From: an uncultured Oscillospiraceae bacterium
GTDB taxonomy: Bacteria > Bacillota > Clostridia > Oscillospirales > Acutalibacteraceae
DNA: 64,000 bases
Direction of reading: 5' to 3'
Assembly: GCA_902492895.1 (NCBI GenBank)
Contig: CABUNG010000008.1
Location: 19,045 to 83,044 of the forward strand
Shown: positions 52,214-60,672 of the stretch, piece by piece
How positions within the stretch are numbered: the stretch's first letter is position 1
Layout of the letters: each line of letters starts with the position of its first letter
Program-made: the position numbers and the translations under genes
Notes under the pieces: model-generated
Told to the model about the DNA's origin: nothing
What the model saw: only the letters and a program-made list of their open reading frames with translations
Database searches by the model: none

Positions 52214-53236
52214 TCATGTTGGTTTCTCGGCCAGCCTCTCCCGGACGAGAACGGCCCGGACGGCGTCCCGCTCGGCCGGTTCCAGCTCCTCGCCCTTCAT
52301 CGCCATCACGGTCGCGGGCTGCGCATCTCCGATAAGGCCGCTGATCTGGTCCAGAGACAGGCCCTCGATCATCCCAAGGGCCACGCCGACCCGCAGATTG
52401 GAAATCAAAGACATGAACTCATCGCCCCGAAGCAGGCGGGCGGTGCGCAGAATGCCGAGGGAGCGCCAGACCCGGTCTTCAAAGTGCGGATTCCGGCAGA
52501 GTTCCTCCCGTCCGGCGCGTTCTTCCCGGATAATCTGAGCGGCAATCCCCTTGAGGTTTTCAATGGCGGCCGATTCCGATATGCCCAGCGTCACCTGGTT
52601 GGAGAGCTGATAAATAGCGCCCTCCGGCTTGCTGCCTTCGCCGTACAGTCCCCGGATCGTCAGGCCGAGTTTGGATACCGTATTGGCGAGCTGCTGGATC
52701 GCACCGCCCTCCTGCAGGGCGGGCAGATGCAGCATCATGCTCGCCCGCATACCGGTGCCGAGATTGGTCGGGCATTGGGTGAGATAGCCGAGCCGGTCGT
52801 CGAAGGCAAAATGCAGGCGGCTGTCCAGAGCCGTATCCAGCTCATCGGCCGCGCGGTAGGCGCTGTCGAGATCCAGACCCGGCCGCATCACCTGAATGCG
52901 CAGGTGATCCTCCTCGCCGATCATCAAACTGACGCTTTCGTCCTCGGACAGGCACAGCACGCTCCCCTCTTCCTGCCGGGAAAACTCCGGGCTGATCAGA
53001 TGGCGTTCCACCAAGGAAAGCGCCGTGATATGGGGCAGTTCGTGCATATCGATGACGCGGAACGTCTCTTCGGGCAGCGCTTTGACGACGGCCTCCGCCG
53101 CCTGACGCTTTTGTTCCGGATTCATACAGGCCGGAAAAGGCATCCGCGGAAGGTTCCGGGCCAGCCGCACCCGGGTGCTGATGACAACGTCGCCTTCCTG
53201 GCCGCTGGCGCGGTACCATTGCTTATTCCCCGTCAT
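52214..53236 (-). CDS. mcsB: Protein-arginine kinase McsB
   Basis: 340 residues, a phosphagen-kinase fold: VVISTRVRLARNLPRMPFP, the active-site EDHLRIQVM, and LTQCPTNLGTGMRASMMLHLP with the catalytic Cys. A C-terminal dimer domain carries the pArg-sensing segment. It phosphorylates arginines to mark proteins for ClpCP. The start lies 14 bases inside the mcsA gene. Confidence 0.97.
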   Translation of the reverse strand: MTGNKQWYRASGQEGDVVISTRVRLARNLPRMPFPACMNPEQKRQAAEAVVKALPEETFRVIDMHELPHITALSLVERHLISPEFSRQEEGSVLCLSEDESVSLMIGEEDHLRIQVMRPGLDLDSAYRAADELDTALDSRLHFAFDDRLGYLTQCPTNLGTGMRASMMLHLPALQEGGAIQQLANTVSKLGLTIRGLYGEGSKPEGAIYQLSNQVTLGISESAAIENLKGIAAQIIREERAGREELCRNPHFEDRVWRSLGILRTARLLRGDEFMSLISNLRVGVALGMIEGLSLDQISGLIGDAQPATVMAMKGEELEPAERDAVRAVLVRERLAEKPT

Positions 53237-53726
53237 GCTGCGTCTCCTCCTTTTCGAGCGCGCGGATCTGATCCCGCAGCGCAGCGCACTCTTCGTACCG
53301 CTGACTGGCGATGCACTGGGCGAGCTGCTGGCGGAGTGCGTCCAGTTCCTGCTCCTTCTTCATACGGGCGCCCGCCCCGGACGGCACCTTGCCCGTATGC
53401 TTGGCTTTGCCGTGGATCCGCTGTATTGACGGCAGCAGGCGGTCATAAAAGGTTGTGTAGCAGGAGGGACAGCCCGCCTTTCCGGATTGCGCGATCTCGC
53501 TGAAACTCCGGCCGCAGACCTCGCAGCGGACGGTATCCGCCTTTTCTCTGGCCGTCGGTTCGGAAAAGAGCGCGCCCCAGAAATCTCCCAGGTCGAACCC
53601 GTTCCACATGGTCAGCCCCTGCTGTCCTGCACAGTCGGCGCAGAGATGAATCTCGGTAGTCTCTCCATTAATGGTCTTCTTTAAAAAGGTGGTTGCCGGT
53701 TTTTGTCCGCAGTTTTGACACAGCAT
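53223..53726 (-). CDS. mcsA: McsA, activator of McsB
   Basis: 167 residues: two zinc-finger pairs (CQNCGQKPAT with CADCAG, and CEVCGRSF with CPSCYTTF) and a C-terminal UVR-like helix (LRQQLAQCIASQRYEECAAL). It activates McsB and responds to thiol stress. GGGAGG lies before the ATG; it overlaps mcsB at its end. Confidence 0.96.
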   Translation of the reverse strand: MLCQNCGQKPATTFLKKTINGETTEIHLCADCAGQQGLTMWNGFDLGDFWGALFSEPTAREKADTVRCEVCGRSFSEIAQSGKAGCPSCYTTFYDRLLPSIQRIHGKAKHTGKVPSGAGARMKKEQELDALRQQLAQCIASQRYEECAALRDQIRALEKEETQHDGE

Positions 53727-53744
53727 GGTGGTTCCTCCCTTAGT

Positions 53745-54203
53745 CTACATATTCAGAGCCGTCAGCATATGTTTCATCATCGTCGCCCGGAGCCGGTCCC
53801 GGCAGCTTACCGGGACGTCCCGGTAAGCCTGGTCGGAGAGGGCCGCGCTCATCAGAGCGGCATCCGACGGTTTGATCCATCTCTGTCCCGCCAGACTGTC
53901 CAGAATCGCGGCCGCGGCCGCGGGGACCAATTCCTCGCCAATGGAATTGACCACATGCATGAGCGGCGAGCAGTCCGGCGTATAGCGGACGCGATGAATC
54001 CGGATGTATCCCCCGCCGCCCCGCCGGCTTTCCACAATGTATCCCTGCTCAGGCGTAAAGCGGGAGGTCAGAACGTAGTTGATCTGACTCGGCACGCAGC
54101 CCAGCTTCTCTGCAAGTTCATTTCGCTGCAGTTCCGCTGAACCGTCCTCCGCCTCTTCCATTCTATGAAGAATATAGGCGGCAATGGCATCGCTTATGCG
54201 CAT
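53745..54203 (-). CDS. ctsR: Transcriptional repressor CtsR
   Basis: 152 residues: an N-terminal winged helix (ELAEKLGCVPSQINYVLTSRF) with the wing YIVESRRGGGGYIRI containing the glycine-rich heat-sensing loop, and a C-terminal dimer domain. It represses clp genes, including its own operon. A CtsR-like operator lies directly upstream of the promoter. Confidence 0.97.
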   Translation of the reverse strand: MRISDAIAAYILHRMEEAEDGSAELQRNELAEKLGCVPSQINYVLTSRFTPEQGYIVESRRGGGGYIRIHRVRYTPDCSPLMHVVNSIGEELVPAAAAAILDSLAGQRWIKPSDAALMSAALSDQAYRDVPVSCRDRLRATMMKHMLTALNM

Positions 54204-54233
54204 ATCCCCCCACCTTTCCGTATTTATGTTCTT

Positions 54234-54262
54234 ATTTTACCGAATAGGTCAGGAAAAGTCAA
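54234..54262 (-). promoter_or_regulatory. Predicted promoter of the ctsR-clpC operon
   Basis: On the minus strand TTGACT (54257-54262) and TAAAAT (54234-54239) with 17-base spacing, next to the CtsR box. Confidence 0.75.
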
Positions 54263-54279
54263 AGTCAAATTTGGTCAAT
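54263..54279. promoter_or_regulatory. CtsR operator
   Basis: The plus strand reads AGTCAAA-TTT-GGTCAAT, a good match to the CtsR heptad direct repeat RGTCAAA-NAN-RGTCAAA. A third heptad AGTCAAA overlaps the promoter -35 at 54257. This predicts autoregulation by CtsR. Confidence 0.8.
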
Positions 54280-54464
54280 TTAGGCGAATGTAGTCCATTG
54301 AAGCGATATCCTCTCAAGCGTACCCTCCCTAGCGGCCTGGACCGCCCTTTCACGTGTTTTTTCAAGGAGAATAAAGCACCTGGATTTTTATCCTTGTACC
54401 GCTGTAACCAAACTTCCAGGATGGCATAGTATGGAATGTACCCATTGAAAGGAGGCGGCAAAAA

Positions 54465-54605
54465 ATGAGTCTGCGGAACATGTTTTGCGGCGGAAACAGC
54501 TGCACTTGGATCCTGTTCGTCATCATCATCCTTTTGATCCTCGATGACGATGGTTGTGGCTGCGGCGCCAACAACGGCGGCTGTGGCTGTGGCTGCGGTT
54601 GCTAA
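54465..54605 (+). CDS. Gly/Cys-rich mini membrane protein, copy 1 (46 aa)
   Basis: A short N-terminus with LRNMFCGGNSCTW, one hydrophobic helix (ILFVIIILLILDDDG), and a tail of alternating Gly-Cys (GCGCGANN, then GCGCGCGC). AAAGGAGG stands 9 bases before the ATG. The second copy follows after 48 bases. Proteins like this are often predicted in Clostridia; their role is unknown. The helix and Cys tail suggest a membrane mini-protein with a metal- or disulfide-rich end. Confidence 0.8.
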   Translation: MSLRNMFCGGNSCTWILFVIIILLILDDDGCGCGANNGGCGCGCGC

Positions 54606-54653
54606 AAGGTTCCCCCTTTTTCAACGAACTGACAAGAAAGGAGAAATCTACTC

Positions 54654-54809
54654 ATGTGCCTGAGAAATCTGTTCGGCGGCGGTGACTGCACCTGGCTGCT
54701 TTTCATCATCATCCTCGTTCTGCTGTTCTGCAATGACGATTCCGGCTGTGGCTGCGGCTGCGAATCCCAGAACAACGGCTGCGGTTGCGGCTGTGGCTGC
54801 GGCTGCTAA
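54654..54809 (+). CDS. Gly/Cys-rich mini membrane protein, copy 2 (51 aa)
   Basis: A paralogue of the preceding gene: CLRNLFGGGDCTW, then LLFIIILVLLFCNDDSG, then two Gly-Cys blocks (GCGCGCESQNN and GCGCGCGCGC). AAAGGAG lies about 10 bases before the ATG. The two products share the LRN[LM]F..G..CTW start and the DD acidic turn, so they arose by duplication. A strong terminator follows. Confidence 0.82.
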   Translation: MCLRNLFGGGDCTWLLFIIILVLLFCNDDSGCGCGCESQNNGCGCGCGCGC

Positions 54810-54830
54810 TTCTTCCCGTTCCATTATCCT

Positions 54831-54872
54831 CCGGCCGGTTCAGCATCCAGCTGAACCGGCCGGTTCTTTTTT
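54831..54872 (+). terminator. Terminator after the Gly/Cys-rich pair
   Basis: A perfect 14-base-pair stem CCGGCCGGTTCAGC/GCTGAACCGGCCGG, 5-base loop, then TTCTTTTTT. Confidence 0.93.
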
Positions 54873-54928
54873 ATATGCGTTTTTCTACATCCTACAACTG
54901 TGCAGAATGCCCTTAGCGGTATATTTCC

Positions 54929-55972
54929 TTAAAGTATCTCTATAAAATCGCGTATAACCTGAGTTTCCTGTGCGCGCAGCTCTGTTACAACGGTTTCCAG
55001 CTCCGGATAAAGCAGACTGCCTCTCTTGATATTGTCTTTCAAGACCCTGTTCAGTAGCAGTCGAGCTTTCTTTTCGATTTCTTCAAAAGATGCGAGAAAC
55101 GCCTCAACATCATGTCCGATACCGTTGTCTTTCATAAACTTCGCCCGCAGAGTCATCATATGCTTGTGCGCCCATATGTTATAAAACACCCGATGATCCA
55201 GAGACGCTTCCTGATCGAGCCGTTCCTTTGCATATGACAGCAGTACGTCATATACCCTCACACCGCCGACGGTATGTCCATAGGAATCGTTATTTTTCTG
55301 GCAAATCCGGTAACGGTAAATGCTGTTATCACCCATTATATAATCCGATAGCTGCTCAGCAATTACCCGCGTGTCAAAATCATGAAATGCGGCCAGATGG
55401 AAATCGTAGTGGAGCCTATGTTCATCCTGAACCGCCAGGCGTACAGTATTGTGCCAGGAGAACGGATTGTGCTTGTCCGTAAAATACGCGTCTTCCACCT
55501 CCTGAAATGAGCAGGTTCTCATATTAAAACGGCCCTCAAAAAAATCGGCAATGTAAAACAGCTCCTTTGTTGAGTCGTACCCGTGGATCAGCAAATCATG
55601 CGTACCCTCGCCCTCATACTGATAGGCCTTGATAAAACGGCGATTCACGGGCAGTATTACGTAATTATTCAGAGATAAACTGTCAGTTAAAAAATCCACA
55701 ATGCTGTCATATCGTACGTTGACGGTTTCCTTGGAAAGCTCCTGTGTATACAGATGGGGGCAGGCGAACCAATAGGACGGCGCGACAAAATAAATAAAAA
55801 CTCCACCCGCGGCTATCTTCGGATCACAAGCCCACACCTGTACAAACTGACTCATGAGCCACGGATAGGCACCGCCGTTGCATAAGACGATAGACTGCAA
55901 ATACGCGTCCTGCGTGATGCAGTTGATAAGAGGCTCCTGAAGCGGAAGCTGGATATAAACCTGTTTTTTCAT
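54929..55972 (-). CDS. BtrH-like papain-fold protein (stand-alone)
   Basis: 347 residues. The N-terminal 190 residues follow the BtrH/C39-like layout: Cys18 in LINCITQDAYLQSI, a hydrophobic strand VILPVNRRFI, then GTHDLLIHGYDSTKELFYIAD with His and Asp candidates. The remainder is alpha-helical. BtrH acyltransfers in butirosin synthesis, and relatives accompany natural-product clusters; here no carrier protein or synthetase is nearby. Substrate unknown. It has its own promoter. Confidence 0.65.
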   Translation of the reverse strand: MKKQVYIQLPLQEPLINCITQDAYLQSIVLCNGGAYPWLMSQFVQVWACDPKIAAGGVFIYFVAPSYWFACPHLYTQELSKETVNVRYDSIVDFLTDSLSLNNYVILPVNRRFIKAYQYEGEGTHDLLIHGYDSTKELFYIADFFEGRFNMRTCSFQEVEDAYFTDKHNPFSWHNTVRLAVQDEHRLHYDFHLAAFHDFDTRVIAEQLSDYIMGDNSIYRYRICQKNNDSYGHTVGGVRVYDVLLSYAKERLDQEASLDHRVFYNIWAHKHMMTLRAKFMKDNGIGHDVEAFLASFEEIEKKARLLLNRVLKDNIKRGSLLYPELETVVTELRAQETQVIRDFIEIL

Positions 55973-56022
55973 ATGACGCTCTCCCTTTCTTCAATATCTA
56001 CAAAAATCATTGAAGTTATCAA

Positions 56023-56051
56023 AGGATACCATTTATATCCAATTTTGTCAA
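56023..56051 (-). promoter_or_regulatory. Predicted promoter of the BtrH-like gene
   Basis: On the minus strand TTGACA (56046-56051) and TATCCT (56023-56028) with 17-base spacing. Confidence 0.7.
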
Positions 56052-56145
56052 TAAATTATGGGTATAATACTCTAATGAGCTGTTGATAAACACAATCCTG
56101 CCCATCCTTACAAAAATGATAATCGACTCTTAATCATTTGTCTAA

Positions 56146-56173
56146 TTGACAGCCTCCGGCCAAATGTTATAAT
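56146..56173 (+). promoter_or_regulatory. Predicted promoter of the PH-domain/E2-like gene pair
   Basis: TTGACA (56146-56151) and TATAAT (56168-56173) with 16-base spacing. Confidence 0.75.
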
Positions 56174-56228
56174 AAAATCGAAAGTATTTTCACATATGGA
56201 CGCGCGCGTTCTGGAAAGGGGCCGGCAA

Positions 56229-56624
56229 ATGGAAAACAGGCGCGGTCAATCAGCGACGCTGGCGGCTGCGGAATGCTGCGAGAGGATGGAGCGGAAGCGC
56301 TCGCTCCTGTTCGCACTTCCTCTGTCGTTTACCCTCTATCGACTCAGCCCAACGGACTTGTGTATCCGAAAGGGTCTGCTCAATCCCGCGGAAGACATCC
56401 TGCCGCTCGATAAAGCGGCAGGGGTTGCGCTGCACCGCAGTCCGCTGGAAAGGCTCTTTCAGCTAGGCAGTCTTTACATCGCCACGACGGATCCGGCTCA
56501 TCCAGAGCTGCGGGTTCGCCATATCCGGCATGCCGACGCGTTCGAGTCGGATTTCAAAACATATATGGAGGCGGTTTCCGGCCGTTCGGATGCCGAACGA
56601 GCGGTCCGCAACGCGGATCCTTGA
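56229..56624 (+). CDS. Bacterial PH-like (bPH_2) domain protein
   Basis: 131 residues from an ATG with AAAGGGG upstream. The core FTLYRLSPTDLCIRKGLLNP, DILPLDKAAGVALHRSPLERLF and GSLYIATTD follows the YdbS/YdbT-type PH domain pattern (tendency to GLL..E..IPLDKI..V...S...R). No membrane helix precedes it, so this is a soluble single PH domain. The next gene starts 14 bases after its stop, suggesting a functional pair. Confidence 0.7.
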   Translation: MENRRGQSATLAAAECCERMERKRSLLFALPLSFTLYRLSPTDLCIRKGLLNPAEDILPLDKAAGVALHRSPLERLFQLGSLYIATTDPAHPELRVRHIRHADAFESDFKTYMEAVSGRSDAERAVRNADP

Positions 56625-56638
56625 GGAGGAACAGAACG

Positions 56639-57529
56639 ATGCAAGAACCCCGGAAAAGGCGTCTTGGCGACCGCTATGACGGCTGGAGGCTGCGGCACAC
56701 CCAATCCTTTTTTTCCGTGATGCCTCATATTATGAAGCGCCGCTCCGACAGTTCGGTTCTCTTTGACGACGTGGTGGAGATCGAGCAACTGGAAAAATAC
56801 GTCCGCGGGCTGCGCAAAGAGCAGAACATGCCCGGCTTCTCGATGTTTCATCTATTCATTGCAGCCAGCGTGCGGATGATCACCCTGCGCCCCTGGCTCA
56901 ACCGTTTTGTGATCGGCGGCAAAAGCTACGCCCGCAATCGTCTGACCATCTCCATGACCGTCAAACGCACCCTGTCCAAAGACTCGGAAGACGCGGTGAT
57001 TAAACCGGATTTTGATGGAACCGATACCGTTTACGACGTATACCGGAAGATAAACGAGGCCATCTCTCACGAAGTGAAGGATCCTTCCGTGGAAAACGAC
57101 ACCGATATGGTGGCGCGCATTCTCGACACCTGCCCCTCCTGGCTGACCCGCGCAATTGTCAATGTCGTCAATGTTTTGGACCATCTGGGCCTTATGCCTA
57201 AGGCGATCAACCGCCTGAGTCCCTTTCACACGTCCATGTACATCACCGATGTCGGCTCTCTCGGTATTGGGCCGGTTTATCATCATATTTATGATTTCGG
57301 CACCACCTCCATCTTTATGGCGATGGGAAAAAAGGAGATGATCCTGGAAAAACAGGCCGACGGGTCGGTTCGGGAAAAGAAAGTCATCCGTCTGCGTTTT
57401 GTTGTGGACGAGCGCATCTGCGACGGCTATTATTTTTCGGAATCCTTTCGCTCCCTGAAACGACTTCTGAAAAACCCTTCCCTGCTCGAACAGCCGCCCG
57501 AGTCCATTCCGGTCGACACCTGGATCTGA
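56639..57529 (+). CDS. E2-like (2-oxoacid dehydrogenase acyltransferase fold) protein without the catalytic His
   Basis: 296 residues. The C-terminal VVDERICDGYYFSESFRSLKRL aligns with the E2/CAT active-site motif DHRxxDG, but the His is Glu258. GSLGIGPVYHHIYDFGTTSIFMAMGK also matches the E2 core. There is no lipoyl domain. It is therefore a chloramphenicol-acetyltransferase-fold protein with altered chemistry or a non-catalytic role. AGGAGG precedes the ATG. Paired with the PH-domain gene. Confidence 0.75.
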   Translation: MQEPRKRRLGDRYDGWRLRHTQSFFSVMPHIMKRRSDSSVLFDDVVEIEQLEKYVRGLRKEQNMPGFSMFHLFIAASVRMITLRPWLNRFVIGGKSYARNRLTISMTVKRTLSKDSEDAVIKPDFDGTDTVYDVYRKINEAISHEVKDPSVENDTDMVARILDTCPSWLTRAIVNVVNVLDHLGLMPKAINRLSPFHTSMYITDVGSLGIGPVYHHIYDFGTTSIFMAMGKKEMILEKQADGSVREKKVIRLRFVVDERICDGYYFSESFRSLKRLLKNPSLLEQPPESIPVDTWI

Positions 57530-57567
57530 TTCTGAACTATATGAACTATATATTATAATCGAAATTC

Positions 57568-57603
57568 GAGAAATCCAGTATTTTTATAAATACTGGATTT
57601 CTC
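57568..57603 (+). terminator. Hairpin terminator after the E2-like gene
   Basis: A 16-base-pair stem GAGAAATCCAGTATTT/AAATACTGGATTTCTC with a TTAT loop. The following T run is weak (ATTTC). Confidence 0.65.
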
Positions 57604-57613
57604 ATTTCAAAGA

Positions 57614-57642
57614 TTGCAAACGAAATACAAATATGGTATATT
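57614..57642 (+). promoter_or_regulatory. Predicted promoter of the MBOAT/SGNH pair
   Basis: TTGCAA (57614-57619) and TATATT (57637-57642) with 17-base spacing. Confidence 0.65.
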
Positions 57643-57677
57643 GTCCTTCGAGTGCATTGCTATTAGAGGGTGGAGTA

Positions 57678-57779
57678 ATGCAAAATTTATGTTTTGAGGG
57701 TGTAGAGATTGCTTTTCAATTCGTACATATTTATTTTTCTCTTTTTGCCTATTACCTGCGTGGGATATTTTCTTATTAA
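57678..57779 (+). other. Possible upstream ORF (33 aa) overlapping the MBOAT start
   Basis: An ATG with GAGGGTGGAG upstream encodes 33 codons, out of frame with and overlapping the MBOAT gene. GAGGGTG occurs again before the MBOAT TTG start. It could be a translational-coupling device or chance. Confidence 0.3.
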
Positions 57780-59163
57780 CAAATGGAATTATACATGCGG
57801 AAAAATATGGTTATTGGGTATGTCGCTCTGGTTCTATGCATATTTCAATATCAAATATCTACCTATCATTGTCATTAGCATTTGTTTTAATTATGCTATA
57901 AACTGGCTGATCATGCGGACATCGGTCTTGGTGCTCAAAAGAGTTTGGTTATGTATAGGGCTGGCAGCGAATATCGGGGTTTTATTTTACTACAAATATT
58001 ATGACTTTTTTACTGAGAATATCAACGCCCTGTTTCAAGCCGATTTTACTCTGCATCATCTGATACTACCTTTGGGTATCAGCTTCTTTACCTTTCAGCA
58101 GTTGTCTTATGTCATTGACAGCTATAAGGGAGAAGTACCCAATTATAATTTTCTCGATTATTCGTTGTTTGTTACTTATTTTCCCCAACTTATCGCCGGC
58201 CCGATTGTCTCACATGATGAAATTGTCCCGCAATTTGCCGATATATCCAAAAAGCGTTTAAACTATGAAAATCTGTCGAAAGGCATTATGGCTTTTTCTT
58301 TTGGGCTTGCCAAAAAGGTGCTGTTAGCCGATACATTTGGCAACGCGGTCAATTGGGGCTTTACAAATACAGAGGCGCTGGACACCACCAATGCCCTTTT
58401 GGTTATGCTGTTCTATACGTTTCAAATATATTTTGATTTTAGCGGCTATTGCGATATGGCGTCTGGGATTGGCCTTATGTTCAACATCGATTTACCCATG
58501 AATTTCAACTCGCCATATCGTGCTCTGACGATTACAGATTTTTGGAAACGCTGGCATATCACTTTAACACGGTTTTTCACACGTTATATTTATATCCCTC
58601 TTGGCGGCAACCGAAAAGGTAAGGTCCGTACATATATCAATATTTTCATAGTGTTTTTGGTAAGCGGTCTTTGGCATGGAGCAAACTGGACTTTTATTCT
58701 TTGGGGTGTCCTGCACGGTGTGTTTTCTCTTCTTACGCGGATGTTTGATAAACCGGTCAAAAAAATGCATCCTGCGCTCAGCTGGCTGATTACCTTCGGT
58801 TTTATCAATATAACATGGATCTATTTCCGAGCTGATTCCATTGGACAAGCCAATCTAATTGTTAAAAACATTTTAAAATGCAATTTCGGCAGCATAAACA
58901 GTTCCATTTTAAATGCATTTAGTCTGCCGGAGTTTTCACTTCTTTCCAGCATTTTCAGACACGGCATATTTGCGGATTCCAGACTATATTTTCTGCTGTT
59001 TACTGCCTTTGCGTTTTTCGCGGTCTTATTTATGAAAAATACCAACGAGCGGATCCGGACCTACAAACCCACCATATCTATTTCATGTATATCCGTTGTA
59101 CTGCTGGTCTGGTGTATTATTTCGTTTTCAGGGGTCAGCACTTTCCTGTATTTCAACTTTTAA
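57709..59163 (+). CDS. MBOAT family O-acyltransferase (AlgI-like)
   Basis: 484 residues, about 11 membrane helices, beginning MLFNSYIFIFLFLPIT as AlgI-like proteins do. The start is TTG, with GAGGGTG six bases away. Conserved parts: FPQLIAGPI, FDFSGYCDMASGIGLMF, NFNSPYRALTITDFWKRWHI, and the catalytic His323 in SGLWHGANWTF. It transfers acyl groups across the membrane to an extracellular polymer. The SGNH protein 12 bases downstream is the expected partner. The pair is clearly more AT-rich than the surrounding genome. Confidence 0.93.
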   Translation: MLFNSYIFIFLFLPITCVGYFLINKWNYTCGKIWLLGMSLWFYAYFNIKYLPIIVISICFNYAINWLIMRTSVLVLKRVWLCIGLAANIGVLFYYKYYDFFTENINALFQADFTLHHLILPLGISFFTFQQLSYVIDSYKGEVPNYNFLDYSLFVTYFPQLIAGPIVSHDEIVPQFADISKKRLNYENLSKGIMAFSFGLAKKVLLADTFGNAVNWGFTNTEALDTTNALLVMLFYTFQIYFDFSGYCDMASGIGLMFNIDLPMNFNSPYRALTITDFWKRWHITLTRFFTRYIYIPLGGNRKGKVRTYINIFIVFLVSGLWHGANWTFILWGVLHGVFSLLTRMFDKPVKKMHPALSWLITFGFINITWIYFRADSIGQANLIVKNILKCNFGSINSSILNAFSLPEFSLLSSIFRHGIFADSRLYFLLFTAFAFFAVLFMKNTNERIRTYKPTISISCISVVLLVWCIISFSGVSTFLYFNF

Positions 59164-59175
59164 GGTGGCAGCATA

Positions 59176-60657
59176 ATGAATACTCATAAAAAATGGTGCG
59201 TTGGCACGCTATCAGCGACACTGGCTTTTCTGCTAATCATTGCCGGTGTCACTATATTTGTGGATCCGTTCTTTCACTATCACAAACCCTTTGAAAAGAT
59301 ACCCTATACGCTTAATGACCAGAATTATCAAAACCCGGGAATCGTCCGTCATTTTGATTACGACGCTTTGATTACCGGGACATCCATGACGGAGAACTTT
59401 AAAACAAGCAATTTTGCTGAAGTATTAGGTGTCAACGCCATTAAGGTTCCTTACGCCGGTGGCCGATCCATGAATATGCGTATTATTTTGGAAAAGGCCC
59501 TGAAAAATAATCCAAACCTGCAGACGGTATATCTGGGATTGGATTTATATATGCTCAAAGCCCAGGATACCAACGAAACCCGAAATCCCTTGCCTGAATT
59601 CCTATATAATTCAAATCCCTTTGACGACGTTCGATATTTATATAATAAAGATGTATTCTTCAACCGCGTAAAACCCAGTCTGACGAACGCGTTGAAGGGA
59701 ACGCCCTCAACATCATTCGATCAATATTCTTCCTGGTATGAATCCTATACTTTCAGTCAATATACGGTAATTGGTTCCGATTGGGATATGCCTAGAGCGG
59801 AGAGGCCGGATTACTCGTTGGATGACGCTATAAAAATAGCGGATGATAACTTAAAGAAAAATATTCTTCCCCTGATAGAGGCGTATCCTCAAGTAAAATT
59901 TGTAATATTTTATCCTCCTTACAGCATTCTGTATTGGTATTCCAATTACGCAGAGTACGAAATTGGCCTGCAAGAACATGCTGTTAGAACTTTGATGCCG
60001 TATCCAAATGTTGAACAATACTTATTCCAAAATGACCACCAGATTGTAACAGACTTGTACAATTATAAGGATTACACGCATTACGGACCTGATATAAACA
60101 CGTATATGGTCCATTGTTTTAAAGACGGAACGCATCGGCTGACTCCCGACAATGTCGAATCGGAACTGTCAAAAATGAAAGATTTAGTAAGAAATTTTGA
60201 TTATGGTCTGCTTTTTGGACAAAGTAACCCTTTTATAAGAGAAAATAATCTTCTAAATTATCTGGACAAGTTAAATGACTCGCGTTATATAGCTTTTGTA
60301 GCATCCCAATCCGAGGAGCCAGTATCGGCGTATGATATATTTGGGAGTCAATATACACGATTTGGATTGGATAACACACAAAACAGCTGTGGTTTTGGCG
60401 CCATTATCCAGGGAGATACTACTCTGTTTCAAAAATCATCCGATATCATATCCTTCCACGATGTCACCATAAATCTGAAGGTCGGCATCGTTTCGGAAAA
60501 AAGGGATGGATCAAATTATGTCCAGATAACGATTGACGGAACATCCTATACAACGAATCAGCCCGGCGTTAACATCGTTGTATACGATACTGTATTACAG
60601 CGTGTGTTGGACAACATCGCTGTGGATATCACAAGCGGCCGTATCAGCAGAGTGTAA
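59176..60657 (+). CDS. SGNH-like extracellular protein with C-terminal ILEI/FAM3-like domain
   Basis: 493 residues. An N-terminal membrane anchor (TLSATLAFLLIIAGVTIFV) leads into an SGNH-like domain with GTSMTENF (Ser70) and DYTHYGPD (Asp299, His302), similar to MBOAT-associated AlgJ/X-type proteins. From about residue 385 a second domain has GLDNTQNSCGFGAIIQGD and PGVNIVVYDTVLQRVLDNIA, resembling ILEI/FAM3 lectin-like folds. It probably works with MBOAT in acylating a cell-surface glycan. Domain naming is by pattern only. Confidence 0.75.
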   Translation: MNTHKKWCVGTLSATLAFLLIIAGVTIFVDPFFHYHKPFEKIPYTLNDQNYQNPGIVRHFDYDALITGTSMTENFKTSNFAEVLGVNAIKVPYAGGRSMNMRIILEKALKNNPNLQTVYLGLDLYMLKAQDTNETRNPLPEFLYNSNPFDDVRYLYNKDVFFNRVKPSLTNALKGTPSTSFDQYSSWYESYTFSQYTVIGSDWDMPRAERPDYSLDDAIKIADDNLKKNILPLIEAYPQVKFVIFYPPYSILYWYSNYAEYEIGLQEHAVRTLMPYPNVEQYLFQNDHQIVTDLYNYKDYTHYGPDINTYMVHCFKDGTHRLTPDNVESELSKMKDLVRNFDYGLLFGQSNPFIRENNLLNYLDKLNDSRYIAFVASQSEEPVSAYDIFGSQYTRFGLDNTQNSCGFGAIIQGDTTLFQKSSDIISFHDVTINLKVGIVSEKRDGSNYVQITIDGTSYTTNQPGVNIVVYDTVLQRVLDNIAVDITSGRISRV

Positions 60658-60672
60658 AAACAATTTTAACAT

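Noticed and set aside
54540..54806. GGCTGTGGCTGC repeats as a tandem DNA repeat or CRISPR-like array
   Set aside because: They are codons for alternating Gly-Cys in two ORFs with RBS and conserved ends; no spacers.
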